A DNA stretch of 64,000 nt, taken from contig NZ_CP019312.1 in assembly GCF_001969365.1 (NCBI RefSeq), positions 1,426,001 through 1,490,000 of the forward strand, in the 5' to 3' direction. A program made the position numbers and the translations under genes. Origin of the DNA: Tateyamaria omphalii (lineage in GTDB: Bacteria; Pseudomonadota; Alphaproteobacteria; Rhodobacterales; Rhodobacteraceae). Shown one piece after another: positions 8,198 through 16,696 of the stretch (the first letter of the stretch is position 1; each line of letters starts with the position of its first letter). The notes under the pieces are model-generated. The model made no database searches. It was given only the letters and a program-made list of their open reading frames with translations, and had not been told where the DNA came from.

Positions 8198-9394
8198 TCA
8201 GAGCACCTCGAAGAGGCCCGCCGCCCCCATCCCGCCGCCCACACACATGGTGCAGACGACATGTTTGGCGCCCCGGCGTTTCCCTTCGATCAGCGCGTGG
8301 CCGACCATGCGAGCACCCGACATGCCATAGGGGTGGCCGATGGAAATCGCGCCGCCGTTCACGTTCAGCAGGTCGTCCGGAATGCCCAGCGTGTCACGGC
8401 AGTAAAGAACCTGAACGGCAAAAGCCTCGTTCAACTCCCACAGGCCGATGTCGTCCATTTGCAGCCCATGCGCTTCGAGCAACCTCGGCACCGCAAAAAC
8501 GGGGCCGATCCCCATCTCGTCCGGCTCGCACCCGGCGGCCATCACACCAACACAGCGACCCAGCGGCGACAGGCCCTTCTTCTCCGCCAGCGACGCCTCC
8601 ATGACCACCGCAGCGGACGCCCCATCGGACAGCTGCGAGGCATTGCCAGCTGTGATGTATTCCCCCTGTTCCACATGAATGCCATTCGCGAATACCGGCT
8701 TCAGCCCCGCAATGTTGTCGTAGGTGGTGCCGGGGCGGTTGCCCTCGTCCTTGTCCAGAGTCACCTCATGCTCAGAGATCGCCTTGGTCTCCCGATCCTG
8801 AAACTTCATCACCGTGGTCAGGGGCACGATCTCATCATCGAACTTGCCTGCCTCCTGCGCCGCAGCCGTGCGAGCCTGCGATTGCACGGCGTATCGGTCC
8901 TGCGCCTCGCGGCTCACGCCATAGCGGGCGGCAACCGTCTCGGCGGTCTCCAGCATGGTCATGTAGATCTCGGGCTTATTCGCCTTCAGCCATGGATCGG
9001 CATGGGTGCGCATCTCCTGCGTTTGCACCATCGACACGGATTCGACACCGCCGCCCACGACAACGTCCATACCGTCCTGCACCACCTGCTTTGACGCGGC
9101 CGCAATCGCCATCATGCCCGACGCACATTGGCGATCCACGCTCATGCCGGCAACGGTCACCGGCAACCCGGCGCGGATTGCGGCCTGCCGCGCGACGTTG
9201 CCCGCCTGATGACCCTGTTGCAGGGCCGCCCCCATGATCACGTCCTGCACCTCTGCACCCTCAAGCCCGGCCCGCTTGACCGCGTGTTCGATGGCATGGG
9301 CCGCAAGCGTCTGCGGTGGCGTCGCGTTGAAGGCACCGCGGTATGCTTTGCCGATTGGCGTGCGGGCGGTAGAGACGATAACGGCATCGCGCAT
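8198..9394 (-). CDS. Acetyl-CoA acyltransferase (thiolase)
   Basis: A 398-residue thiolase that cleaves 3-oxoacyl-CoA with CoA to release acetyl- or propionyl-CoA. The nucleophile is Cys90 in VDRQCASGM. The catalytic His lies in [18 protein letters not shown], and the second Cys in [13 protein letters not shown] near the C-terminus. The start at [16 protein letters not shown] is the standard one; the 28 extra residues upstream look non-coding. It is transcribed with the two SDR genes and supplies the last step of the presumed degradation route. Confidence 0.94.
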   Translation of the reverse strand: MRDAVIVSTARTPIGKAYRGAFNATPPQTLAAHAIEHAVKRAGLEGAEVQDVIMGAALQQGHQAGNVARQAAIRAGLPVTVAGMSVDRQCASGMMAIAAASKQVVQDGMDVVVGGGVESVSMVQTQEMRTHADPWLKANKPEIYMTMLETAETVAARYGVSREAQDRYAVQSQARTAAAQEAGKFDDEIVPLTTVMKFQDRETKAISEHEVTLDKDEGNRPGTTYDNIAGLKPVFANGIHVEQGEYITAGNASQLSDGASAAVVMEASLAEKKGLSPLGRCVGVMAAGCEPDEMGIGPVFAVPRLLEAHGLQMDDIGLWELNEAFAVQVLYCRDTLGIPDDLLNVNGGAISIGHPYGMSGARMVGHALIEGKRRGAKHVVCTMCVGGGMGAAGLFEVL

Positions 9395-9429
9395 GATCAA
9401 ATGTCCTCTTGGTTTGGAGCCGTCGGGCC

Positions 9430-9472
9430 GGGGCGCTGCCCCGGACACCGGAGTTTGTCTGGCAAGATGAAG
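9430..9472 (+). repeat. Degenerate copy of the dispersed repeat, copy 3
   Basis: GGGGC-gct-GCCCC is followed by GGACACCGGAG, a decayed TTTGTCTGGC and AAGATGAAG. The hairpin half is good, but the GTATTTT half is altered. It lies between the thiolase and SDR genes. Confidence 0.5.
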
Positions 9473-9484
9473 GGGCATGGGCGT

Positions 9485-10369
9485 TCACCAGTCAAGGTTC
9501 ACCCCCTGTGCTTTTGCCGCGCGCAGCGCATATTTCCGGGTCTGGGCAAAGGCGTTTTCGAGCGGTTCCGCGCCGGTCGGATCGGTGATCTGTGCCCATG
9601 CTCCGGCCACCGCTTCGGGGGTGATCTCACCCTCAATCAGCGCACCTTGGGTTTCGGTGATCTGCGTGACGGCAAAGGTGCCACCGCCCGCCGACAGGAT
9701 GGTGCGGCTGGGCGCGTCCCTACTCACCAGGTAGAGAACGCCGGGGGTGATCGTCTTCGGCTGCAACAGCGCCAGTGCGGCCTCGGGCAGCAGCCCTTCG
9801 GTCATCGCGGTGGCGGCTGTCGGGGCCAGCGTGTTCACACGGATATCATCTCGCGCCCCTTCAAGGTGCAGCGTGTTCATCAGGCCGACCATACCCGCCT
9901 TGGCCGCCGCATAGTTCGACTGGCCGAAATTGCCGTAAAGCCCCGATCCAGAGGAGGTCAGCACGATCCGGCCATAGCCTTGCGCCCGCATGATCGGCCA
10001 AACCGCATGACAGCAGCGCGCAGTGCCCATCAGGTGCACGTCGAGCACCCTGGCAAAGTCGGTCATGTCCATCTTGGCGAGTGTCTTGTCGCGCAGGATG
10101 CCAGCGTTGTTGATCAGGATGTCGATCCGGCCCCAGCGGTCCATGACCTGCTGCACCATTTCGGTCACGGCCTGCCCATCGGACACATCCGCAGCCAGCG
10201 CCAGCGCCTCGCCGCCCGCGGCTTCGATCTCGGCCACGACATCATCTGCGGCATGTATATCATTGACGACAACTTTGGCGCCGCGTGCAGCCAGCCCGAG
10301 GGCATGTGACCGCCCCAGTCCGGCACCCGCACCGGTTACGATGGCCACCTGATCGTCAAATCGGATCAT
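9485..10369 (-). CDS. SDR family oxidoreductase, 3-hydroxyacyl-CoA dehydrogenase-like
   Basis: A 294-residue short-chain dehydrogenase. It has the cofactor loop TGAGAGLGRSHALGLA, the NNAGILRD strand and the catalytic SNYAAAKAG motif (Tyr-x-x-x-Lys). The length and the C-terminal tail resemble the dehydrogenase part of peroxisomal multifunctional enzyme 2, which oxidises (3R)-hydroxyacyl-CoA. The start MIRFDDQVAIVTG overlaps the upstream SDR stop by four bases. The plus-strand MaoC hydratase at 14008 would be its natural partner. Confidence 0.9.
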   Translation of the reverse strand: MIRFDDQVAIVTGAGAGLGRSHALGLAARGAKVVVNDIHAADDVVAEIEAAGGEALALAADVSDGQAVTEMVQQVMDRWGRIDILINNAGILRDKTLAKMDMTDFARVLDVHLMGTARCCHAVWPIMRAQGYGRIVLTSSGSGLYGNFGQSNYAAAKAGMVGLMNTLHLEGARDDIRVNTLAPTAATAMTEGLLPEAALALLQPKTITPGVLYLVSRDAPSRTILSAGGGTFAVTQITETQGALIEGEITPEAVAGAWAQITDPTGAEPLENAFAQTRKYALRAAKAQGVNLDW

Positions 10370-11190
10370 CCGCCCAGGGCCGCGCGAAACAGGTTGGGCC
10401 CGGTCATCACCTGCACGCCGCCCGACACCGGCAACACGGCGCCCGTCAGATAGGCACCACCGCGCCCGCACAGAAACTGCATGCAGCCCGCGATATCCTC
10501 GTCCCGACCCACACGGCCCAGCGGGACATCGGCACCGACCTTCTCGCGCATGTCTTCGTCTGCAGTGGCAAAGGCGGTCATCTTCGACACGAACGGCCCC
10601 GGTGCCAGCGCGTTCACAGTGACATGGTGCGGCGCCAGCTCCTTGGCCATGATCTTGGTCATGTGCAGTACAGCGGCCTTGGACGCGGCATAGGAATAGG
10701 CGCCATCGCCCAGCGGCACCTCTCCCATGACCGAGCCCACATTGACCACGCGGGCGGGGTCATCCGCCGTGCCGGTCTTGATCAGAACGGGCAGCAGCGA
10801 CTGCGTCAGATGAAACATCGCCGCGACGTTCACGTTCATCACCTTGTCCCAGGCCGCGTGCGGGAATTGCCCCATGGGCGCGCCCCAGGTGACGCCGGAA
10901 TTGTTCATCAGGATATGCAGGTGCTCAGCCCGGCCCGTCACCTCGGCCACAAGGGCGTCGATCCCCTCTTCGCTGCCGATGTCTGCGGCAAATCCTTCGA
11001 CCGAACCGGGGCCGCCCGTGGCGTTCAGCTCCGCCGCCACCGCTTCGCAGGCGTCGCCCTTGCGGCTCGCGATCAGCACGCGCGCGCCCGCCATCATCAG
11101 GCCGGTGGCAGCCATCCGCCCGATGCCGGTCGCACCGCCGGTCACGAGGGCAACCTTACCCTCCAATGAAAACAGGGTCTTGGGGTCCAT
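10366..11190 (-). CDS. SDR family oxidoreductase
   Basis: A 274-residue short-chain dehydrogenase and the first gene of the reverse-strand catabolic string. The cofactor loop is TGGATGIGRMAA, the NNSG strand is present (LMNNSGVTWG), and the active site is YSYAASKAAV. It resembles glucose/ribitol-type and 3-oxoacyl reductases; the substrate is not evident. It is coupled by ATGA to the next SDR. The 138-base gap to the divergent gene at 11329 should contain both promoters; it holds two copies of CCGTTACGTC 84 bases apart. Confidence 0.9.
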   Translation of the reverse strand: MDPKTLFSLEGKVALVTGGATGIGRMAATGLMMAGARVLIASRKGDACEAVAAELNATGGPGSVEGFAADIGSEEGIDALVAEVTGRAEHLHILMNNSGVTWGAPMGQFPHAAWDKVMNVNVAAMFHLTQSLLPVLIKTGTADDPARVVNVGSVMGEVPLGDGAYSYAASKAAVLHMTKIMAKELAPHHVTVNALAPGPFVSKMTAFATADEDMREKVGADVPLGRVGRDEDIAGCMQFLCGRGGAYLTGAVLPVSGGVQVMTGPNLFRAALGG

Positions 11191-11328
11191 CGTTTATCCT
11201 CCCTTGCGCGGGCTACCGTTACGTCGCCCGGGCTTGCCGCTTTACAGCAGCATCTCCTCAACTGCAGGATGTGGCAAAGGCAGGCGCATTGCACCCCTGC
11301 CGTTACGTCATGGGTGGGAGGACCCGAT

Positions 11329-12324
11329 ATGCACGCCATGCTCAGCACCGCCCCCGGCGGGCCTGAAACCCTGGAATGGACCGAAGGGCCAAGCCCCGCC
11401 CCCAAGAAGGGCGAAGTGCGAATCGCTGTCAAAGCCGCAGGGGTCAACTTTCCCGACACGCTGATCATCCGTGATCTCTATCAGGTCAAACCGCCCCGCC
11501 CCTTTGCCCCGGGTGGCGAGGTTGCTGGCGTGGTCGACGCGGTCGGCGACGGGGTCACGACCCTGGCCGCAGGTGACCGCGTGCTTGCCATGACGGGATT
11601 CGGCGGCTTCACCACGCATCTCTGCGCGCAGGCGACGGCATGTGTGAAGATACCAGATGACATGCCGTTCGAGGATGCCGCCTGTTTCATATTCACCTAC
11701 GGAACGTCGCATTACGCATTGAAAAACCGTGCAGAATTGAAATCGGGTGAAACGCTTCTCATCCTCGGCGCCGCCGGTGGCGTGGGGGCCGCCGCTATCG
11801 AGCTGGGCAAGGCCGCGGGTGCGCGGGTCATCGCCGCCGTCAGCTCGCAGGAAAAGGCCGACTTCTGCCGCACCCTCGGCGCGGACGAGACGATCGTTTA
11901 CGCGCGCGAGATGGATCGCGACGCCCAAAAGGCGCTCTCGGCAGAAATCAAGAAGATCGCAGGCCCCGACGGCGTGCATGTCGCCTATGACGCAGTAGGC
12001 GGCGATTATGCTGAACCGGTGATCCGTTCCATGGCCTGGGGCGGTCGGTTCCTTGTGGTGGGCTTTCCGGCGGGCATCCCGGCGATCCCGCTCAACCTGA
12101 CCCTGCTCAAATCCTGCCAGATCGTGGGCGTCTTCTGGGGCGCGTCCATCTACCGCGACCCGGCAGGTCACATGCAGAATGTGTCGGACCTCTTTGAAAT
12201 GTATGCACAGGGCAAGGTCAAACCGCGCATCTCGGCCAGCTTCCCGATGCAGGAGGCGGCCAAGGCACTCACCCTGATCGCCGACCGAAAGGTGCTGGGC
12301 AAAGTGGTCCTGACAAACCCCTAA
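11329..12324 (+). CDS. NADPH:quinone oxidoreductase family protein (zinc-free MDR)
   Basis: A 331-residue medium-chain dehydrogenase/reductase. The nucleotide-binding loop is ILGAAGGVGAAAIELGKAAG, and the N-terminal part has VNFPDTLIIRDLYQ and PFAPGGEVAGVV, as in QOR/acrylyl-CoA reductase-like proteins. No zinc-ligand cysteines are apparent. The ATG at 11329 follows GGGAGGACC; the longer frame from 11269 starts in the intergenic region. Divergent from the SDR operon, it may reduce an enoyl intermediate of the same pathway. Confidence 0.9.
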   Translation: MHAMLSTAPGGPETLEWTEGPSPAPKKGEVRIAVKAAGVNFPDTLIIRDLYQVKPPRPFAPGGEVAGVVDAVGDGVTTLAAGDRVLAMTGFGGFTTHLCAQATACVKIPDDMPFEDAACFIFTYGTSHYALKNRAELKSGETLLILGAAGGVGAAAIELGKAAGARVIAAVSSQEKADFCRTLGADETIVYAREMDRDAQKALSAEIKKIAGPDGVHVAYDAVGGDYAEPVIRSMAWGGRFLVVGFPAGIPAIPLNLTLLKSCQIVGVFWGASIYRDPAGHMQNVSDLFEMYAQGKVKPRISASFPMQEAAKALTLIADRKVLGKVVLTNP

Positions 12325-12983
12325 AGGTGGTCCAGATGTTGCGTGTCGTTGAAGCCCCGGACACTCATCCGCCCGTCATGGATCACCAGGCGGCTGATCG
12401 ACCCGTTGGCGGCACCCAGAAACGCAAAGGGTTCGGAGCCCGAGGCCATGGCCAGCGCCGCACCAACCACACCGCCATGCACGAAAACGGCAACACGCTC
12501 ACCGGCATGTGCATGAGCGATGTCGAACAACCCCTTCCGAACACGCCCAAAAAACGCATCGCGTGTTTCAGCGCCGGGAATGGGCGACCAATCCTGAATC
12601 TCTATCACGCGTCGATAGATCGGGTCCCCTTCGGCCGCCTTGATCCGGTACAGACCACCATCCCAGTCACCCAGATGCACCTCGTGCAAGTCAGGGTTCT
12701 CAATTGGCGTTGCACCAAGATGCGCGGCCAAGGGTGCCGCCGTCTGATGAGTGCGCGTCAACTTCGTCACGTAAAGCGCTACAAAAGAATGATCTTTCAA
12801 CCGTTCACCGACCGCAACAGCCTGCCGCTCCCCCTGCGGATGCAAGCGCGGATCGCCATGCCCATCCTTCATCGGAAACGACACGCCGGGGCGCGCAGGC
12901 GCACTTTCCCCATGTCGGATCAGATACAGATCAGCCGCCCCTGCGGGCGGCGCATAAACCGGCTGGCGATATTCTGTCGTCAT
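12321..12983 (-). CDS. Histidine phosphatase family protein
   Basis: A 220-residue phosphoglycerate-mutase-like phosphatase. The phosphohistidine motif is LIRHGES (His24), the acidic/basic middle part is LHEVHLGDWDG, and the second histidine is in FVHGGVVG. The start at 12983 (MTTEYRQPVY) is chosen because it gives the usual short lead before the RHG motif. It converges on the quinone oxidoreductase with overlapping stop codons and is divergent from the MDR gene at 13010, only 26 bases away. The substrate is unknown. Confidence 0.88.
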   Translation of the reverse strand: MTTEYRQPVYAPPAGAADLYLIRHGESAPARPGVSFPMKDGHGDPRLHPQGERQAVAVGERLKDHSFVALYVTKLTRTHQTAAPLAAHLGATPIENPDLHEVHLGDWDGGLYRIKAAEGDPIYRRVIEIQDWSPIPGAETRDAFFGRVRKGLFDIAHAHAGERVAVFVHGGVVGAALAMASGSEPFAFLGAANGSISRLVIHDGRMSVRGFNDTQHLDHL

Positions 12984-13009
12984 GCCTCCGCATACAACAG
13001 GAGCCTCCC

Positions 13010-14011
13010 ATGACCAACCGCCAGATCGTTGTCGCCAGCCTGCCGCAGGGCACACTCGAACCCGCGCATTTCGAACTGCAGGATGTGCCCATGCCGACAC
13101 CGCAGGACGGTGAGGTCCTGTTGCGCACCATCCTGATGAGCATCGACGCCGCCAACCGCTCCTGGATGCAGGGCGCCACCTACCGCGACGCCGTCAAGGC
13201 AGGCGATCCCATGCCCACCTACGCCATCTGCGACGTGGTCAAGAGCACATCGCCCCGCCTGTCGCCCGGCGACATCGTTGCGGCCGAAAGCGTCTGGGCC
13301 GATCACGTCACGCGCCCCGCCCACAAGGTCCAGAAGCTGCCCAAGGTGGAACCGCTCAGCCACCTGCTCAGTGTCTACGGCATAGCAGGCAAAACCGCAT
13401 TCCACGGGCTCATGCAGATCGGCCAGCCCCTTGCGGGCGAAACCATCGTGGTCAGCGCTGCGGCAGGATCGGTCGGCGGCTATGTGGGGCAGATCGGCAA
13501 GGCGCTTGGCTGCCGCGTCGTGGGCATCGCGGGCGGGCCGGACAAATGCGCCTTTGTGACCGATGCACTCGGCTTTGACGCCTGCGTCGATTACCGCGCG
13601 GGCGGCGTGTTCAAGGCCCTGCGGGCCGCCTGCCCCGATGGGATCGACGTCTATTTCGACAACGTGGGCGGCGACATCTTGGAAACCACGCTTGGCCTGA
13701 TGAATGAACGGGGTCGGGTCGTCTGCTGTGGCGCGATCAGCCAATACGACACGACCAATCCCACGGGGCCACGCAACCTGCCCGGCGTGGTGGTCGTCAA
13801 ACGCCTGCGTATGGAAGGGTTCATCGTCATGGACTTCGCCCGCGACGACGCCAAGGCGACGCGCGCGCTTCAGGCGTGGGTCGCACAGGGCAAGATCAAG
13901 GTGACCGAAGACATCGTCGACGGCCTGGAAAACGCACCGCAGGCGCTTATCGGGCTCTTGAACGGCGACAACACCGGCAAGCGCATGGTGCGCGTCGGTG
14001 CCGATCCATGA
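13010..14011 (+). CDS. NADP-dependent oxidoreductase (CurA/PTGR-like MDR)
   Basis: A 333-residue zinc-independent MDR that reduces alpha,beta-unsaturated ketones. The family marks are present: MQGATYRDAV near the N-terminus, YGIAGKTAFHGL, the cofactor loop AAAGSVGGYVGQIGKALG and YFDNVGG. The ATG at 13010 follows GGAGCC; the upstream extension overlaps the divergent phosphatase gene. Its stop overlaps the MaoC start (ATGA), so the reductase and hydratase are co-translated. Confidence 0.92.
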   Translation: MTNRQIVVASLPQGTLEPAHFELQDVPMPTPQDGEVLLRTILMSIDAANRSWMQGATYRDAVKAGDPMPTYAICDVVKSTSPRLSPGDIVAAESVWADHVTRPAHKVQKLPKVEPLSHLLSVYGIAGKTAFHGLMQIGQPLAGETIVVSAAAGSVGGYVGQIGKALGCRVVGIAGGPDKCAFVTDALGFDACVDYRAGGVFKALRAACPDGIDVYFDNVGGDILETTLGLMNERGRVVCCGAISQYDTTNPTGPRNLPGVVVVKRLRMEGFIVMDFARDDAKATRALQAWVAQGKIKVTEDIVDGLENAPQALIGLLNGDNTGKRMVRVGADP

Positions 14012-14499
14012 GCATCGACCAGGCCCTCGAAACCTTGCAAGCGCAAATCGGGACCGAGGTCGGTGTGTCGAACTGGATCACCGTCGATCAGCCCATGATC
14101 GACAGATTTGCAGACGTGACGCATGACGACCAGTGGATCCACACAGATCCCGCACGGGCCGCGCAGACCGACCTGGGCGGCACCATCGCGCACGGATTTC
14201 TCACCCTCAGCCTCGCCTCACGCTTCGCCTACGATTGCTTTCCGCTGCTGCCGGGGCAAAGCATGGGCATCAATTACGGCTTCAACCGGCTGCGGTTTCT
14301 GACACCTGTTCGACCCGAACAGCGGTTGCGCGGGCGCTTCACCCTGCGCGATGTCACCAAGCGCAACGGGTCCGAGCTTCTGCGCACATTCAACCTGACG
14401 ATCGAGATTGACGGGGCGGGGTCCCCCGCCCTTGTTGCAGAATGGCTTGGGTTGGCCGTGTTTGCGCAATCGCCACAAGCTACCTCTGGACAGAGGTAG
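14008..14499 (+). CDS. MaoC family dehydratase ((R)-enoyl-CoA hydratase-like)
   Basis: A 163-residue single hot-dog protein. The hydratase-2 signature is visible as DDQWIHTDPARA (Asp41, His45), followed by GTIAHGFLTLSL. It is likely to hydrate trans-2-enoyl-CoA to the (3R)-hydroxyacyl-CoA, the substrate of the MFE2-like SDR on the opposite strand. It is coupled to the preceding reductase by a four-base overlap. Confidence 0.92.
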   Translation: MSIDQALETLQAQIGTEVGVSNWITVDQPMIDRFADVTHDDQWIHTDPARAAQTDLGGTIAHGFLTLSLASRFAYDCFPLLPGQSMGINYGFNRLRFLTPVRPEQRLRGRFTLRDVTKRNGSELLRTFNLTIEIDGAGSPALVAEWLGLAVFAQSPQATSGQR

Positions 14500-14540
14500 G
14501 ACAAACTCGCTAACACCCCGGGAACATCAAGGTATTTTCC

Positions 14541-14984
14541 ATGACTTCTGTTCTGGTTCTCAATGGGCCCAACCTGAACCTCTTGGGTATACGGCAACCC
14601 GACATCTACGGCGCGACGACCCTGCCGGAGGTCGAACAGATGTGCCGTTCCCACGGTGCGGCGGGCGGTTTCGACGTGACCTGTGCCCAGTCCAATCACG
14701 AAGGCGCGCTTGTCGATGCGATTCACGCGGCCAAGGGCGTGCACAACGGCATCGTCCTGAACGCAGGCGCCTACACGCACACCTCCATCGCGCTGCATGA
14801 CGCCATCCTCAGTACCGAAATGCCGGTGGTCGAACTGCACCTCAGCAACATCCACGCGCGCGAGGCATTTCGGCACCGCAGCTACATTGCGCCTGTCGCC
14901 ATCGGAATGATTTGCGGCTTTGGCGTTGCCGGGTATAGTCTGGCTCTTGACGCATTGATCGGGCATCTTGGGGGACGCACGTGA
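14541..14984 (+). CDS. aroQ: Type II 3-dehydroquinate dehydratase
   Basis: A 147-residue dodecameric enzyme that converts 3-dehydroquinate to 3-dehydroshikimate in the shikimate pathway. The opening LNGPNLNLLGIRQPDIYG carries the flexible-lid arginine and Tyr23. SNHEGALVDAIH, NAGAYTHTSIALHDA and the catalytic ELHLSN (His100) with IHAREAFRH follow. The length is typical. The stop overlaps the GTG start of the LuxR-type gene by four bases, an unusual coupling of a housekeeping enzyme with a quorum-type regulator. Confidence 0.97.
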   Translation: MTSVLVLNGPNLNLLGIRQPDIYGATTLPEVEQMCRSHGAAGGFDVTCAQSNHEGALVDAIHAAKGVHNGIVLNAGAYTHTSIALHDAILSTEMPVVELHLSNIHAREAFRHRSYIAPVAIGMICGFGVAGYSLALDALIGHLGGRT

Positions 14985-15730
14985 AAAGCTATCTGCACAG
15001 GATGTCAAACTGCCAAACCATCGAAGAGCTGTGGGAAGCCCACACGCGCAAGATGGAAGGGTACGGCTTTGACCGTCTGATCTATGGCTTCACGCGCTAC
15101 CGGTCCAGCACATCGCTGGGCGATCCCGAAGATTTCATTATCCTGACCAACCACGCCAAGGAATACACCGACACGTTTCTGGGTGAACAGCACTATGTCC
15201 ACGCGCCCATGGTCAACTGGGCGCTCAACAACGAAGGGGCGTGCAGCTGGGGCATTCTGGCCCAGATGCAATCGACCAAAACGCTCACGCCCTCGGAACA
15301 GCGCGTGTTGGAATTCAACTACTCAAAGGGCGTGACGGCAGGCTACACGATCAGTTTCAAATCCGTGTCGGCCCGGTCCAAGGGCGCCATCGCCCTCACT
15401 GCGCGCGCAGGAATGAGCCAGGACGATATTGATGCCGTGTGGGCCGAACATGGCCGCGACATCCACCTGATGAACAACGTGGCCCACCTGAAAATCCTCA
15501 CCCTGCCCTACAGCGCGCCCAACCGGTCCCTGACCAAACGGCAACGCGAGGCGCTGGAATGGGTCGGTGATGGCAAGACCATGCAGGATATTGCAGTTCT
15601 GATGGGTCTGACTTCGGCAACGGTAGAGAAGCATTTGCGCCTTGCGCGCGAGGCTCTGGCAGTGGAAACAACGGCGCAGGCCGTGCTCAAGGCGGCCTTC
15701 GCCAACCAGATGTTCATCCTCGAGGCCTAG
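14981..15730 (+). CDS. LuxR-family transcriptional regulator with autoinducer-binding-like domain (solo)
   Basis: A 249-residue regulator starting at a GTG that overlaps the aroQ stop (GGGGGA just upstream). Residues from about 15 to 165 fit the autoinducer-binding domain; residues 185-245 are a clear LuxR helix-turn-helix (LTKRQREALEWVGDGKTMQDIA, ATVEKHLRLAREAL). Aligned by eye to TraR, Trp57 is Tyr, Tyr61 is Phe and Asp70 is Ala, while Pro71 and Trp85 are kept. The Asp70 change removes the contact to the homoserine-lactone amide, so it may sense something other than a classic AHL. No luxI lies nearby. Confidence 0.9.
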   Translation: MKSYLHRMSNCQTIEELWEAHTRKMEGYGFDRLIYGFTRYRSSTSLGDPEDFIILTNHAKEYTDTFLGEQHYVHAPMVNWALNNEGACSWGILAQMQSTKTLTPSEQRVLEFNYSKGVTAGYTISFKSVSARSKGAIALTARAGMSQDDIDAVWAEHGRDIHLMNNVAHLKILTLPYSAPNRSLTKRQREALEWVGDGKTMQDIAVLMGLTSATVEKHLRLAREALAVETTAQAVLKAAFANQMFILEA

Positions 15731-15733
15731 CCC

Positions 15734-16332
15734 ATGCCAAAATCCGTTCTGCGGTATCTGAGCCACCCCCAGGTTCAGATTGATCCTGCTGTCGACATCA
15801 CCGAATGGTCCCTGAACGACGTGGGTCGCGCACGAATCGCGTCGCTCGCCGCCGTTGCGCTAGACCGTCTCAGCGACACCGTCGCGGTCTATTCCAGCCC
15901 CGAACGCAAGGCGCGTGACGCGGCAGAGCCAATTGCATCCGCGCTCGATCTGACCGTCCAGATCGCGCCCGACAGCTACGAAAATGATCGCTCTTCAACC
16001 GGTTATCTCCCCCTGAAGAGTTCGAGAAGACCGCAGATGTTTTCTTCGGCAAACCCGCGGAATCTGTCCGCGGCTGGGAACGCGCAGTTGACGCGCAAAC
16101 AAGGATTCTAAGCAGCGTTAAGCACGCTCTGCGGGAAGTTCCCGCCGGAGATGTGCTGATTGTCGGACACGGTGCGGTCGGAACGCTGCTTTTTTGTGCA
16201 ATCAAAGGATATCCCATCACACGGACCTATGATCAGGGTCCCGGAGGTGGCGGAAATCTTCTCATTTTCGACCGTGAAACACTTGAAATCAATAGTGAAT
16301 GGCAGTCTTTGGAAACCCATTTTTTGCTATAA
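15734..16332 (+). pseudogene. Frameshifted histidine phosphatase family gene
   Basis: The first frame (MPKSVLRYLSHPQVQIDPAV...) runs well to residue 92, then becomes nonsense. From base 16010 a second frame continues the same protein: PPEEFEKTADVFFGKP, an IVGHGAVGTLL motif with the second catalytic histidine, and a stop at 16330-16332. Adding one C to the C5 run at 16009-16013 restores a single frame of about 199 residues. The first motif is LRYLSHPQ in place of the usual RHG. It is either a recent single-base deletion or a homopolymer sequencing error. It follows luxR by three bases. Confidence 0.8.
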
Positions 16333-16654
16333 AAAATAATAGCTTCCGCTCCGGCTCCGTATCGCTCAATGACCCTTCTTTGAAACAAAAATACGGCGAA
16401 CGTTACGTCAATCGCAATTTTTGACCGTTAGGTAAGGAATCCCCCACTTTGCTAATCCCAAGTAAATTTGGCATTGTGTCCATGTTCCGTGAGTGGTGGC
16501 TTTAGCCAGGGAACAGCGAGACGGATCCTTCGCCATTTCGGGGGCTCTGCGTCTCGGCCGGTTTATCCGGAGCCGGTTCACCTGTGTATTGATCCGCAGG
16601 TGGGCCGGATTTGTAGCGTCCACGTGTCTCATCCCCGTGGCCAAGGACGCCGAC
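16333..16654. other. Gap without recognisable gene, AT-rich at its left end
   Basis: About 320 bases. The first 120 are distinctly AT-rich (runs of A and T around 16320-16345 and 16385-16430) compared with the rest of the window; the remainder is GC-rich. A 148-codon open frame on the minus strand spans it and the end of the peptidase gene, but it has no protein-like composition. I see no promoter or RNA I can defend, only the peptidase terminator at its right end. Confidence 0.5.
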
Positions 16655-16692
16655 AAAAGGGCGGGATTGCGACCCCAAACGCGGTCCCGCCC
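16655..16692 (-). terminator. Rho-independent terminator of the proline iminopeptidase gene
   Basis: On the minus strand, GGGCGGGA pairs with TCCCGCCC, and the stem continues inward with CGCGG/TTGCG (two wobbles) around an eight-base loop. The 3' arm is followed by TTTTG. It begins five bases beyond the stop codon at 16697. Confidence 0.75.
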
Positions 16693-16696
16693 ACCC

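Noticed and set aside
11216..11309. Two CCGTTACGTC direct repeats in the divergent region of the catabolic genes
   Set aside because: Ten-base words 84 bases apart are suggestive of a LiuR-like site but too short and not symmetric.
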